From Trichomonas vaginalis G3 (taxonomy: Eukaryota > Parabasalia > Trichomonadida > Trichomonadidae): a stretch of DNA of 64,000 bases. The DNA is taken from assembly GCF_026262505.1 (NCBI RefSeq), contig NW_026529201.1, positions 1 through 64,000 on the forward strand. The letters run 5' to 3'. The translations under genes and the position numbers were made by a program. How positions within the stretch are numbered: position 1 is the first letter of the stretch; every line of letters starts with the position of its first letter. This document shows, in pieces, positions 37,528 through 49,059 of this stretch. Below the pieces are notes generated by a model. The model did not search any database, had not been told where the DNA came from, and worked only from the letters and a program-made list of their open reading frames with translations.

Positions 37528-37745
37528 GAAATTTTGAATCCATCAACTTTAAACATTTTATTCAATTACATGTTGTCAATTCTTCAAATAATTTTTTATT
37601 ATTAGCATAATAGTCATTAAATTCTTCAACAGATGAAAAAATTTTTATTTCAGTAATTGGTTTAACAAGTTTTTTTTTGTTGAACATTTTCACTTTCATT
37701 TATTTCTTCCTCCTCTGTTCCATTTATTTTTAAAATCGGTTTCAT
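37381..37745 (-). pseudogene. Coiled-coil terminal gene, C1 copy, broken (about three breaks)
   Basis: Same gene as the whole copy in C2 (56,337-56,702). Its last third lies within the terminal repeat and is therefore present again at the right end of C1 (48,000-48,123). Function unknown. Confidence 0.75.
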
Positions 37746-37811
37746 TTATCATTAAATAAAATTTAGAATATAAGTGATGAAATATATTTTTTAATTAATG
37801 TTAAATCAGAA

Positions 37812-38048
37812 ATGGCGGCAGGATTCTTTAAAAAATTATGGGATGGAATTAAGAAAGCTGCAGGTTTGGGTTTATAAAAAGGTTATTAAACCTGTTGCAA
37901 ACTTTTTGGCACCAGTAGCGAAAACGGCAGGAACTATCATAGGTGAGTATTAGGTACTAAAGCAGGTAATCCAGCGATGGGAGCACAAGCAGGTAACGCA
38001 ATTGGTGGAATTGCTGAAGGAATACTTAATAAAATAGGAGGTAAATAG
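37812..38048 (+). pseudogene. Amphipathic peptide gene 1, C1 copy, broken (about two breaks)
   Basis: Starts MAAGFFKKLWDGIKKAAG, a basic amphipathic helix; the far end encodes a Gly/Ala-rich segment (GNPAMGAQAGNAIGGIAEGI). Shares its first ~11 residues with the convergent gene 2. Likely membrane-active virion peptide (inference). Confidence 0.65.
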
Positions 38049-38119
38049 TGGAAAAATAAATAAATATTATTTTTATCTTAGTATCGGTTGTAGTCTTTGA
38101 TAAACTTTTTCGCCTTTAT

Positions 38120-38287
38120 TTAAAACTTCTCTATTGGGGCAGCTTTTGGTGTTATTGATTCAGCAACGTCACTAATTGCTTCTTTATTCTTAAATATCCA
38201 ATTTGCTCCTTTCTTCATTGTTTCCCAAACTTTATGCGCTCCTCTTTTTACTTTATCCCACAGTTTCTTAAATATACCTGCAGCCAT
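38120..38287 (-). CDS. Amphipathic peptide gene 2, C1 copy (55 aa)
   Basis: Whole, and the same length as in C2 (57,072-57,239). MAAGIFKKLWDKVKRGAHKV followed by a helical segment WETMKKGANWIFKNKEAI. Basic, amphipathic, converging on gene 1. Conserved in both copies while neighbours decay, though it is short enough that chance could explain this. Confidence 0.65.
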   Translation of the reverse strand: MAAGIFKKLWDKVKRGAHKVWETMKKGANWIFKNKEAISDVAESITPKAAPIEKF

Positions 38288-38356
38288 AGTTGATTATTTC
38301 ATTAAAATTAAAAATTCATTTTCATCTTTTAATTTTGATTTTTTATTTAATAATAA

Positions 38357-39996
38357 ATGACGACTAACTATTTGGTGCCAAACACTAAACCGATTAATGG
38401 AAATGTGTTTCATTCATTCGAAAAGATAAATGAAATATTCGCAAAGAATGACGGTAGAAGATATTATAGAGAACTTGAAAGTTCATGCTATGACTCTGAT
38501 ACTCCATATTTTGATGATAAACAAACTCATTTAAGAATTACAAATCCGGCTCATGATGTGAACCAATTAGGTGACACATATATTAAACGCAAAGTTAAAG
38601 CAACTCTAGTTTCAAATAAAGCTTTCACATGTGATGCCGCTTTTAAATGCATGCGTTTATTCGTTGGTTACAAATCATCAAATCAAAGCTTTAAACAATT
38701 AGAAGTAGAAACCGAAAGAGGTGATGCCGGTTATCTTCAGATGGATTGCGCCCGTGAATCTTTCGCATTTGCAACATATAAACCAAAATCAGAAAGGAAA
38801 GTTAAAAAGTTTGTTCATTCGTTATATAATAATGTTCAAAAATATGATAACTCAGTATGTGGTAAATATATTGACCCTTCAGAAGTTTTCAAGAACGCAA
38901 ATGAAGAAGTTGATATCACTTTTGATATGATTATTCCGGTAAATGATTTGTTAGCATTTCAGGCGTTCGATGATTATCCTAAATCATTTGGTGAAATCAT
39001 TCTTAAATATTATGTTTTCAGGGATACTTTAGTATTTGTCAGGTTGACCCGTTAAGAGTTGCTGATTTACAAAATTACGTTTATGAAAAGATAACTGATG
39101 AAAATTATGAAAAGATTATGAATCATGTTTATAAATATGATCGCAAATTCCAACAAATCGGACTTCCTGCCAAATTAATTACAAGCTTAGCCGCTACATC
39201 TGCTGACGCAACAGTTGATGACGTTATTATTTCATGCACAAAGATGGAAGTTTTAGAGGATAAATGCATTACACCAGGATACGGTTTAATTGAAGAATCA
39301 GTTAAAGCAATACCACGTTTATTCAGTAAGGAAGATCCATTCATGATTCCAGCTCAACATATTGACGTTCGTTCACTAAATGGAGGTTGCATCACTCCTG
39401 AAGGTATTAGCTCAGATTTCTCATACGCTCTTCATAATGTTACAGATGTTGTGTTAACATTTCCAAAGAATGCAATGCAAAGAACAGTTTTAGAAAATCC
39501 AATGCTTCGAGGTCTTCAGGTCACTATAGATTCCAGAAACTTCCCCGATCAAGCGATGACCACAGTGGGTGACATATTCTTTACACGTATGCTTCAAGCT
39601 TCTGATTTAGATGGAGTGAATGAATGCACAGAAGAATACGAGGACTCATTAACTAGACCACTGAATGATGATAATGGCACGCCATTAGCTAGAACATGGA
39701 AAGACCAAACTTCATTCTTATGCACTATTCCAGTTCAACGTGATGGAGCGGGTATATTCTTTGATGGATTAGAAACTTTCAACTCACAAGTTACAGTACA
39801 AGTGAAAGCTTATCCAATCATTCAAGGTGAAAATGACACTTACTGTTCAAAAGTGACAAATCCGCCTCAGGTTTGGTTTACTAGGACTACGTATTGGACA
39901 TGGACACCGGACGAAGGTTTGAAATATCATCCAACAGGTACACCACCACAGTATAGAAGTTCATATGATGAAATATTGATGAATAGAAATGTTTAA
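38357..39996 (+). pseudogene. Major capsid protein, C1 copy, broken (about one break)
   Basis: About 540 residues by span. The first part ends with the jelly-roll junction IPVNDLLAFQAFDDYPKSFG. The second part includes ITPGYGLIEESVKAIPRLFS, GGCITPEGISSDFSYALHN and a C-terminal aromatic region (WFTRTTYWTWTPDEG). Same slot and fold signature as the capsid genes of A and B but too diverged for easy alignment. The ATG lies at ataataaATG after a T-rich box. Confidence 0.75.
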
Positions 39997-40020
39997 AATT
40001 ATAAATTTATTTTTGATTAA

Positions 40021-40845
40021 ATGATTTAAATTCATCCACCCCTTATGAAGAATTAGCGGAGTATATAATACATACGTAGATGATATGATTAATGAAGCAT
40101 TGAGTGATAATAGAAATGCTCTATCTAAGGAAAAATTAATGAAAATTCCATATTCTGAATGTTACTTAAATTCAATCACTGCAGCAATTGGTAAACAAAA
40201 TAAAGGTAAAACATTAACGATATTAAAACAAATTATCATTATTGCTAACACTTCCCCCTATTCACATGTGTTAATTTATATCAACCGTTCAGGTTCACCT
40301 TCAGATGATACATTTGAATCTTTAAAGCATTTAATCAAAATTCCAATTATTTATTTATCACAAGAAGAAGCAGAAGATTATTTAAAAAACTTTTTAATGT
40401 ATAAAGAATTATATAATACAATCAAGAAGCAAGGATTAGAGGATAAAAATTATTGATAAACAAGGGATGAATTATTTGAAACACTTTCTATTTCAAATTT
40501 TGATAGAGAATTTTGCATTCACTAATTTTTCTAGATGATGCCGTGAAATCAAAACTAATAACTAATGAGAAATCATATTTTAATCAGTTATTAACTCAAT
40601 GTCGACACATTCAGCGTTCATTCTTCATGGCTGTTCAATACTTCAAAGCATTAAGCACAAACATTAAATCAAATCTATCAACACTTTTCATTTTCAGTGG
40701 GTTTAGTCGTCAACAGTTGAACGTTATGCTTTATCAAGTGAATTTACCAATGAGCATTAATGAACTTTACACACAATATCAACAATTAGGCGAACATGGA
40801 AAAATAATAGTTGATTTAAATAAAGGAGGTGTTAAATTTGATTAA
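40021..40845 (+). pseudogene. Genome-packaging ATPase, C1 copy, broken (three or more breaks)
   Basis: Walker A AAIGKQNKGKTLTIL, then HVLIYINRSGSPSDD; Walker B HSLIFLDDAVKSKL; later MAVQYFKALSTNIKSN and FSGFSRQQL. Same layout as the B ATPase (RHFNISVVICVQTAKSL; PGLSEDDF). Directly downstream of the capsid gene. Confidence 0.75.
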
Positions 40846-40884
40846 CTTTTTATAATTAATTTTTATTTTTATTTATAATTAAAC

Positions 40885-41814
40885 ATGACAGAAATAGCAA
40901 ATCTTCTACAGGTTCCATTAAAACAAGGGACAAACAAAAAGGGTCCTATAATAGAACTATGAAAGTTCCAGACGGAATGAAAGAATTAGTCCACATTGTT
41001 GCCGGTCTTCAAAAAGATGTTAAACAAATGAGAAACGTTTTAACATTACCAGAAGCTCAAGCATATGCCAAACGTCATGGACCAAATTGGGAAGCACATG
41101 AAGCAGACATTACAGGACCAAATGGAAAGCCTGATGGTATAAATGAAGTTTTCGTTACTGATGGTCAAGGAAATATTAAAGTCATAAATGGTATAAATTA
41201 ACAATGACGGATTATCCTAAACGTAAAGCATATAATGAATGTTATCCTATGCAATTTGATGAAAATGGAAAAGCTGTTAAACAATACATTGGAGAAGGTG
41301 AAAATGGTCCAATGTATTCATACCATCTTATTCCATATTCTTATTTCAATGAAAAATTAAATGCTGTTGAAGAGGACCGGATGGATTACCACGATATGTT
41401 AATCAGTTTGATGGTCAATATGCATATTTGAGACCTGAAATTCCAGCTAAGAAATTCTTTAAAGTTGCTTTATTCGATCCAGTGTTCAATGAACAGAAAG
41501 AAGCAATGAAAGCAGAATTTAAACCAATTCAAGTGGCAAGAATTTCTTCATCTTCACTTTCAGAAGCGTTCAAGGAATTGATAAAGAAACCACTTTATTC
41601 TCAACAAGGTTATAACTTTGATTTAATTAAAGAAAGTGATAGACGTAAATTAGAAAAATCAGATGGTTTTAAGAATGCATGTAATGAAATGATTAAAGAT
41701 ATTGTAAATGATAAAATAAGACTGGAAGAAACTCAAAGCAATATCAATAACATAATTGGTGAGTTACAAAGAAAGTATAAGCAAACAATGATGAACCTTG
41801 GGATATTACCGTAA
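40885..41814 (+). pseudogene. EF-hand-like virion protein, C1 copy, broken (three or more breaks)
   Basis: Contains [20 protein letters not shown] followed by [20 protein letters not shown], an EF-hand/dockerin-like acidic loop, then [20 protein letters not shown]. The C-terminal part is helical (LSEAFKELIKKPLYS; coiled coil at the end). I infer a calcium-binding or internal capsid protein; the family is not known to me by name. Confidence 0.6.
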
Positions 41815-41864
41815 CAACTAAATAAAACTTTAAATATATTTTTCTTTTTTTTATTCAATTATAA

Positions 41865-42612
41865 ATGAGAAGACGTTTCACAAGTCAAAAGAACACAAAC
41901 GCAAAAGCAGAGATTACGGTTTTATAACGTAAATGATGATAAATCACGAATTATTCAAAATGTTAAAGTTAATGTTAGCCCTGAATTAACAAGGTCAGCA
42001 ACTCACCAAATTTATTAACTCATGACTTACCGAAAAAGGAGGAGGAGCAAAATAAAGAAGATGGAGACCCAATCATTTTATCTGAACCCGGTAAAGAACC
42101 TGTTGAAATTCCCACTTATCCAACATACCCCCCACCTCTTTCATCAAACATCGAGAACCCAGGAATCTACGATTCCAGTCGCAATGCGCCATATAAAATA
42201 GACATTAATTCTGAATAATGAAAATTTACCGTGATATAATAATTAATAATTATGATTCAATAATAAATTTAATTGACCAATCCGGCTTTAATTATTTTAC
42301 CTTATGAATCATTAATTCACATTATCGCCATTCTTTGTGATGTTCAAGATTCAGACGTTAAGATTCAATTTTTCATAGATGATGAGGTTTCATGCTGCGG
42401 AACAGTTGCAAAAATAAATCCTATAAAGGATATTAGCACAATTAAGATATCAAAGAACGGGAACAACAACTGAACTTCATTTAACATATAATGATATTTA
42501 TAATAAAATAGTTGATGATATAAAATATCACTTGAAAAATTCTTTGTTAAGGCTATTTAATATTCAAGCATTAACATTATCGAATAATAATCCTTTGAAT
42601 CATAATCAATAA
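41865..42612 (+). pseudogene. 'CCG' family protein, C1 copy, broken (several breaks)
   Basis: Starts MRRRFTSQKNTNAKAEITV. A Pro-rich linker (PTYPTYPPPL) and helix (YESLIHIIAILCDV) precede the signature FFIDDEVSCCGTVAKIN. Same domain as 3,277-3,891 (A) and 29,398-29,963 (B). Confidence 0.7.
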
Positions 42613-43035
42613 TAATTGACCTTTCACCAGTTTCTATCGTTTGTTTTATTTCTTTTTGTTCCCCACTATCCGGATCGGTCATTGTAATTGTTTTTGTTAT
42701 AGTATCAGCTTTATCTTTAACTTCAATCTTTTTTCCATCGGGATATTTAAACCAAAATTCCAAAAATTCGATATTGTCAATCTGTTCATATTTTAATCTA
42801 TCAATTACATTTTTAATACCATCTGAAAATCTTATGAAATGGTCATTATATGGGTTTGATTGAACTAAATTGAATGAAGTGAAATATAACCCGATGATGA
42901 ATATGACATTGACTCATATTTTCTGAAAACACTAAAATTTATTAACATGAATGAATTTCTTATTCGTTGAATTTATGAATTCTTGAGTAATCTTATTCTA
43001 GTTTTATTTATCACTGGAAAATAACGCTTTACCAT
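42557..43035 (-). pseudogene. Penton-like protein, C1 copy, broken (two or more breaks)
   Basis: Starts MVKRYFPVINKTRIRLPQEF at 43,035. Family layout: KTRIRLPQEFINSTNKKFIH near the N-terminus, FLEFWFKYPDGKKIEVKDKA in the middle, YYSIMLMLEY at the end. Overlaps the convergent CCG gene by ~55 bp. Confidence 0.6.
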
Positions 43036-43054
43036 ATTTTTAATCGTAATAAAA
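43036..43054. promoter_or_regulatory. Compact divergent promoter, C1
   Basis: 19 bp (atttttaatcgtaataaaa) between opposing start codons; identical gap and sequence in C2 (62,003-62,021). Confidence 0.65.
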
Positions 43055-43767
43055 ATGTCAATTATCAAATATTATTTCGAATAATAGCTTGTGAATTAAA
43101 TTTAACAGTTAGCGGAATTTATAATGTTACTCTCGTTTCTGTGAGTGGTAAATTTAATCCCATTCTTTTAGACCCTTCAGATTATATATCATTTATTAAA
43201 GATGACCTTGAAAAAACGTATGATATGTATATAAATAATGTGATAACGAAATGGGATATTAACATGATTTTAAGTTATTTAAATGAATCATTTATCGTAT
43301 GGTATGAAGAAAATTTTAAATCAAAACCTGATAAACTTTTTGAACTTGATGAAATAAATAACCTTATTAAATTTCCGCTGAAAATTAAATTTTGTACTCC
43401 TCATCTTCGTTCATTGTTGGGAATATTAAATTTTGAAAAAGATGTTGGGGATGTTTTGTATTCTGACACTGGTTCCAATTTCATTTTAATCAAATGTGAT
43501 AAAGTTAATACCCCAATGAGATTTTCACATCAAACATTAGACCCTAACTCTTACCCATCAATACAAAACATTTTATCCATCAACTTAAACACATTTTCTT
43601 TATCATATCCGTTTCAATTATCCGGGAATTCATTTATTCTTCATTCAAAAGATTTATCAAATATTAAATTTAGAATAACCGACCTATTTGATTGTGATTT
43701 AGAATTTAGGAATGAAATATTATGGCAATTTCAAATAGAGAAAATAGCTGATGAGATAACGGATTAA
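43055..43767 (+). pseudogene. Minor capsid protein, C1 copy, broken (about two breaks)
   Basis: Most of the protein is intact: VSGKFNPILLDPSDYISFIK, HLRSLLGILNFEKDVGDVLY, and the C-terminal pattern SFILHSKDLSNIKFRITDLF typical of the minor capsid proteins here. Divergently paired with the penton-like gene. Confidence 0.65.
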
Positions 43768-43791
43768 ATATTTATTTTTAAATCATAATAA

Positions 43792-44083
43792 ATGATTAAA
43801 CCACAACAACTTAAGGCGCAAAGCACCCAGGTCCTTCAGACCATTACATACGCCATATATGCATATAATTCAAAGACGGCAGAACAAACGCAAAGGTTGA
43901 AATATGGAGATTTGGAGATAGTATTGAAAAATGACCATTTCGAATTCGTTTGCAAAGGTGGTGCAGTGATATCAAATATAAAAGAAATTTTATTTATGAA
44001 TTCAAAAATTAAACTTTTTCCTTTATTTCCTTCTAATTCTAAATGATCCATTAAGCGAAATCTTATAAAATAAACTTTTTCCT
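43792..44083 (+). pseudogene. Fibre gene remnant (N-terminal part), C1
   Basis: First ~77 residues match the fibre gene of C2 (62,756 onward): QTITYAIYAYNSKTAEQTQR, LKYGDLEIVLKNDHFEFVCK. The remainder of the fibre is not present in C1. It ends against the polymerase gene and includes a short duplicate of polymerase-end sequence. Confidence 0.65.
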
Positions 44084-46753
44084 TTATTTTTGTGTATTCA
44101 TTGCATCGTAACCATATGATCCATTAAGCGAAATCTTACAAAATAAACTTTTTCCTTTATTTCCTTCTAATTCAGCCTTTTGTCTTTCGTTCATAAATTC
44201 TTTCGCAAATTCATTAAAACAAGTGTTTTTAGTAAATGTTAAAATTGATTGAATGTCATCAATGATAAAATGAAATCTGTCTATTAGATACCATAGATAA
44301 TAAGAAGAAAATGGTTGATATTGGTTGTGTGTTGATGCTAACTGAGTTAATTTTCTCTGTTTCTGGTCAACTGGTAAATTGTTTGATTTCATGTAATTAT
44401 ACATAAAACTGCCAATTGTTTTTTCATCTGTGATAATATCTAAGTTTCTTATTATCGGTAAAAAGTTTATGTAATCATTAATGTATTTTTCATCAATGTG
44501 ACCCTTTACTTCAGCCACGAATAAAGTATTTTTCTTTCTAATAACTCCCAGTGCTTTTGCTTTCTTTGTTGCTGTATCACAAATGATAACTCCATTCAAT
44601 CTTCCCGGCATATACATTTTATGGTCAGTATATTGAATGAAATCATGAGGATTAGATGAAAATGATGAAGGATATAATGAATTAAAGTCAACACCAACGA
44701 AATGAGTCATAATGTTGGTGGTGTCCTCATTTGATACAGTTTTAGTTTCTGGACTATATGCAAGTTTATTAATGTGCGTGATTCCTTTAAGATTAACACG
44801 ATGTTGAACATTTGATAGACCACCAGTAATTCCATTACGGAGAATGTGATAAGCTTCAACTGAATCTAAAGTCATTGGTAAATTATTTTTTAATGCATAA
44901 TTTCTTAAATTGATTCTTAAACGTTGAACATCTTCATCTTTATTTGATTTTACGACATTGCAATAACAACACATTAACTGACAATTTTCTTTGGTATGTG
45001 GTTTTTCATTATCGATTCTATCCAATGTTGGTTTATTTGCATATGTAAACGCTTTACCACACATTTTGCATTTAGATGAAAGGATTAAATCGTGATAGTA
45101 TTGATAGTCATCCATTGAAACATTGTTTTTAGTATCCCTTTCTGCTTTTTCATCTTGTTTCTTATATGATTCAATTTTATATTTCCAATACTTTTTTGTT
45201 AATTCAAAACTTGATTCCACATTTTCTTCTTCTGGATATGTTTCGTTAGGATTGAAGTTCTTATATGCTAACGCGTAACGAATCATTGATGCATTCGATG
45301 ATAAAGAAAGATTATGAAGCATGTCAATTTTATAAACAAATGTTTCTTCGATAATTTTATCAATTGGGTCAATCATAATTTCAACGTCTTTATTGCAATA
45401 ATGAATAAAATATTCTAATCTATTCTCAAAATTTTTAGCATCATTGAGATATATTTGATAATCACTATCGGATATTGTTTCTTGTGTTAATGCTGAATAA
45501 AATGAATCTTGAGTGAATGGTTCCTTTTTATATAATTCATCTTCGTAATTCTCCCATGTGATGAATTGATAAGGGAAAAAGGATTTAACATGTGATTTAT
45601 TGTTTCCGAAATCTTGAGTGAATTGGTCTAATGTTCCACCCGCTATATAATTTCTGATGTCAATAAATCTTAATTCATATGGACAGTTTGTTTTCTTTAC
45701 TATGACTTGCTTAAATTGAGAAGATGAACCCAGCATTGATTTTATTTTCCATTTTGCAGTGTTTAAATCACGAAGAATTAAATTTAAATCAAACTTTCCC
45801 GAATTAAAACCAATGATATTCACTTTATTAAATTCTTCATCTAAAAGCTCTTTCATTGCTTCCTTTTGTTTCTCATTTAATGTATTCATTAATTCTTCAT
45901 ATTGTTCAATATTTGATTTAGCAACTAATGAACAGGTTGAAAATAAAAATTCAATCCAATCAGAAATAAAAGAATCACTCGAAGTTAAGCAAAAATTCCT
46001 CGTATATGTTTTATCGTTTAATTTAACCGTTGATGATACCATAAATGGTTTTAAGTAAGCGTTCAAAGTTGCACATTCAGAAAGTTGAAGTTCTTCTTTA
46101 GTCTCTAATGTTTCGAAGTCAAAAGTAATATAATATCTTGTTGGTTTATAATATTCCTGCAAATTATGTGCTAATAGCCATTGATATATCTTCTGTTTCG
46201 TGATATGTGGTGCATATGGTTGTTGTGTGTTTTGCAATTGAACGTCTTGAATTAATCTTCCATTATTTTCTTTACATTTCTCACAATGTTTTAAAAATCT
46301 TCTTTGGTTTTTCCTTTCTGGATCATCACGGATAGAATATACTTCTTCTTTGCAAAAGGGGCAAACTTTATATCCTGTGAGTGCTTCAACGTCTGTTATT
46401 CTGTCAGCGTGAAGTTTTCCACATGGACTCTGTGTTAATAAAATATTTACTGTTTCAAATTCTGGATCTATCATTATTGAATCCACTAATGGAAAGTCTA
46501 CCTTGTTAATGTCTACATCTTCTGGTTGAGGGTCACAATAATAAAAATCAATATTAACGTTTAACATTCTTGCTAACCTCTCACTTTCTGATGAAATGTC
46601 AAATCCTTCATATGCATCTATGGCTTCATTTAAATAACTTCTACGAGTTTTAGGATTAACACCATCAGGAATGTTATAGAAGCGTTTAAATAACCTTCTA
46701 CCTTCGGCTCTTATTTGATTATCATTCATTTTAGCTGTTCCATTTTTGTTCAT
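44084..46753 (-). pseudogene. Family-B (protein-primed type) DNA polymerase, shortened
   Basis: 889 codons are open. An N-terminal zinc-ribbon-like CPFCKEEV...HCEKC lies at ~130-160; exonuclease I RYYITFDFETLE at ~210; exonuclease II-like NIIGFNSGKFDLNLIL. A CKMCGKAF..CCYC segment at ~570-610 resembles an HNH nuclease or zinc module. Palm motif A is VGVDFNSLYPSSF and motif B KISLNGSYGYDA. The protein is shorter than Maverick polymerases should be, and I count it as broken. It would replicate the linear element from a terminal protein. The only polymerase seen in the window. Confidence 0.85.
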
Positions 46754-46815
46754 TTATGTAAGAATAAAAATTAAAAAATAAATAAAAATAAAGTTTATTT
46801 TTTTAAAGTCCAGGG

Positions 46816-47953
46816 CTAAAGTCCATAAAATGAATTAAGAACACATAAATTTTTATCATCTGCGACGTGACGAATACATTTTAATTTACTCAAGAATGCG
46901 TACCCTGATACATTAAATCTAATTCCTGTCTTATTTAATTTCACAACTTTGAAAAGGAATGTATGAATAGCTATAAAATGATGAGAAGATGTTTTATGGG
47001 TTGCTTCCATTTTTTCTGAAATAAATGAATAAATATAATGTTTATAAGTTTTCATATCTTTTATGTTCTTAATAACGAATGGTATAGACCTTTCCACTTC
47101 GTCTTCCTTCGGTGCTGTTCTTTCATATGAAACATTATTGGTATCTTCAATAATGAAACCACAATCACACAAAATTTTATATGTTCCAATGGTTTCTTTT
47201 GATATTTTATCTAATAAATCAAAAACTTTATCAACACCTGTGCATTTATTTAAATAATAATTTGTGTAAATATCATGATCTTCTTTCTTAATCGTATTAG
47301 TTGCATATGTCACGTTTTTAAGAGCTTTTTTGAATTTTTCAGAATCAAGAGGAGGTGAAAGTAATATACATGGATAATCTCCATCGTCAATAAATTGTAA
47401 CTTATGTTTATGAATAAATTTTGTGCCTTCTTCTGAAAGTGTTTCGTCAATATCACCATCTAATAAATTTTTAGTAGATTCCAAAAAGTAATTTTTATAT
47501 CTTTCCTCATGTGATTTTTGAACTGCTGATTCTGAAGCTGGGATATTCATTAAACCCTCTACTTCATTCTCAACATTTCTCAATTCCTTAATTTTTTCAT
47601 CTATTTCATTTCTTAATTGTTCCAATTTCTCAATCTCATCGTTATAATATTCATCTTGTTTAATTTTTTTCTTCAAAATATTCAGGAGGTGTTTCAAGGC
47701 TCTCTGAGCCCAGGTCCTCTGGACCATAAAGAGGAATATTCTCCTGTTTTTCAACTTTTTTGGGATATAAATATCTCATTATAGCCTTTTTAGTAATTGG
47801 TCCGTTATATTTAAATTCATTCAACAATCTGGAAAACTCTTTCACATTCTGCATATATGTTGGATAAGAACCGTCTCCAAAATTTTCTAAAATATTTTCT
47901 AATTCTGAATTAGTGAACTTTAAAGATTTCAATGAATTAGTTGTTATACTCAT
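46816..47953 (-). pseudogene. Unknown gene upstream of polymerase, C1, broken (about one break)
   Basis: Starts MSITTNSLKSLKFTNSELEN at 47,953. An N-terminal helical part is followed by a coiled coil (DEIEKLEQLRNEIDEKIKEL) and a globular part (KLQFIDDGDYPCILLSPPLD; YKILCDCGFIIED). Located in the usual place for a terminal-protein or primase-like gene next to PolB, but no motif proves it. Contains two adjacent triloop hairpins (47,698-47,725). Confidence 0.5.
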
Positions 47954-47979
47954 TTATTATAAAATAAAAAATAAAAAAA

Positions 47980-48580
47980 ATAAAAGGGGTGGTTAGTTTG
48001 AAATCTATTCCTCAATCAAGAATCACCTCATTAATGAAAATTGATGATTTAACAAAAAGAATAGAAGAGATTGAAGAAAGAATGAATCAAATAATTGATT
48101 TCATAAATTCAAATAATCATTAGTTTCAATTTATTTTTAAAGTTTATTTTACTCATTCATGACTCCATTGATTCCAATCAGTTCTTCAAAAATAATTCAT
48201 TATTGCCATCCTCCTATGTTGTTGTCAAAATGTCATGTTGTCTCATTTTTTCAGAGAAGTTAAATGACCTGGTGACCTGGTGACCTGGTGACCCCTTCAG
48301 TTCTTCAAAAATAATTCATTATTGAATAACCTGACATCATCTATATATATAGCTTCTTTTATGTATGAATTCAAAAACGTAAGAATAAAAAACGTAAGAA
48401 TAAAAACCGTAAGAATCATACATTTTTTTTAATGATTTATTCAAAAACGTAAGAATAAAAACCGTAAGAATCATACATTTTTTACTTCATATGTTAAAAA
48501 AAATGATACAAAATCGTTCAATATCGTATGAATTCTTACGTTTACAAAAAAAGTCACACAACCCGTCAACATATACTACT
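47980..48580 (-). repeat. Right terminal inverted repeat of C1 (~600 bp)
   Basis: Reverse complement of 36,923-37,527. It carries a partial copy (48,000-48,123) of the coiled-coil gene end and the GGTCACCAG iterons (48,256-48,290) in inverse orientation. TSD attttc follows at 48,581-48,586. Confidence 0.9.
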
Positions 48581-48586
48581 ATTTTC

Positions 48587-49059
48587 ATTAACCTAAATGA
48601 TAAGTGGATCATTCAATTTTCTACTTTTTCTCACTTATATATTACCCTTGATGGATAAACTACTCTAATTTGATTTAGAATGAAAATCAAACATTAGTGA
48701 TACATTTTTAAACATAGAGATATTCTTCACAAAACATATGATTTATCTGCAGATATCTCCTTCTTGACGATCTTGAATTAAAGCTTCAGGCACAATTACC
48801 AAAAAAATTCATAATCATTCATATAGTTTCTTATGGTTAGATATGATAGTTAATTGAAAAGTGCGTGATAATCAAGTATTAGATATAAATCCAAGCTTAA
48901 AAAATAGTTAAGTTTTATCTCTCTCAATCAATCAATCAAAAAAAAAGTTCTTACACCACTCGTTGGAATTTTTCATAAAATATTTATTATCAATTTAAAA
49001 TTACTTTTCTCTTGTTTTTATGTTTGATTTTTTTTTTTTTTTTGATATAAGAGAAAAAA
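48587..49059. other. Host intergenic region upstream of kinase
   Basis: AT-rich; no gene. Contains a tcaatcaatcaatc stretch and a T tract before the kinase ATG. Confidence 0.6.

Larger units (their letters stand above)
36923..48580. mobile_element. Maverick/Polinton-like element C1 (11.7 kb), broken and shortened
   Basis: Ends are ~600-bp inverted repeats with a 6-bp target duplication (attttc at 36,917-36,922 and 48,581-48,586). Genes: coiled coil, two amphipathic peptides, major capsid, packaging ATPase, EF-hand-like protein, CCG protein, penton-like, minor capsid, start of a fibre, family-B DNA polymerase and its upstream neighbour. Nearly all large genes are broken (well over ten breaks in total). 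No integrase was found, and it is shorter than usual for Mavericks, so it is an internally shortened copy. Close similarity to C2 points to a fairly recent origin. Confidence 0.9.
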
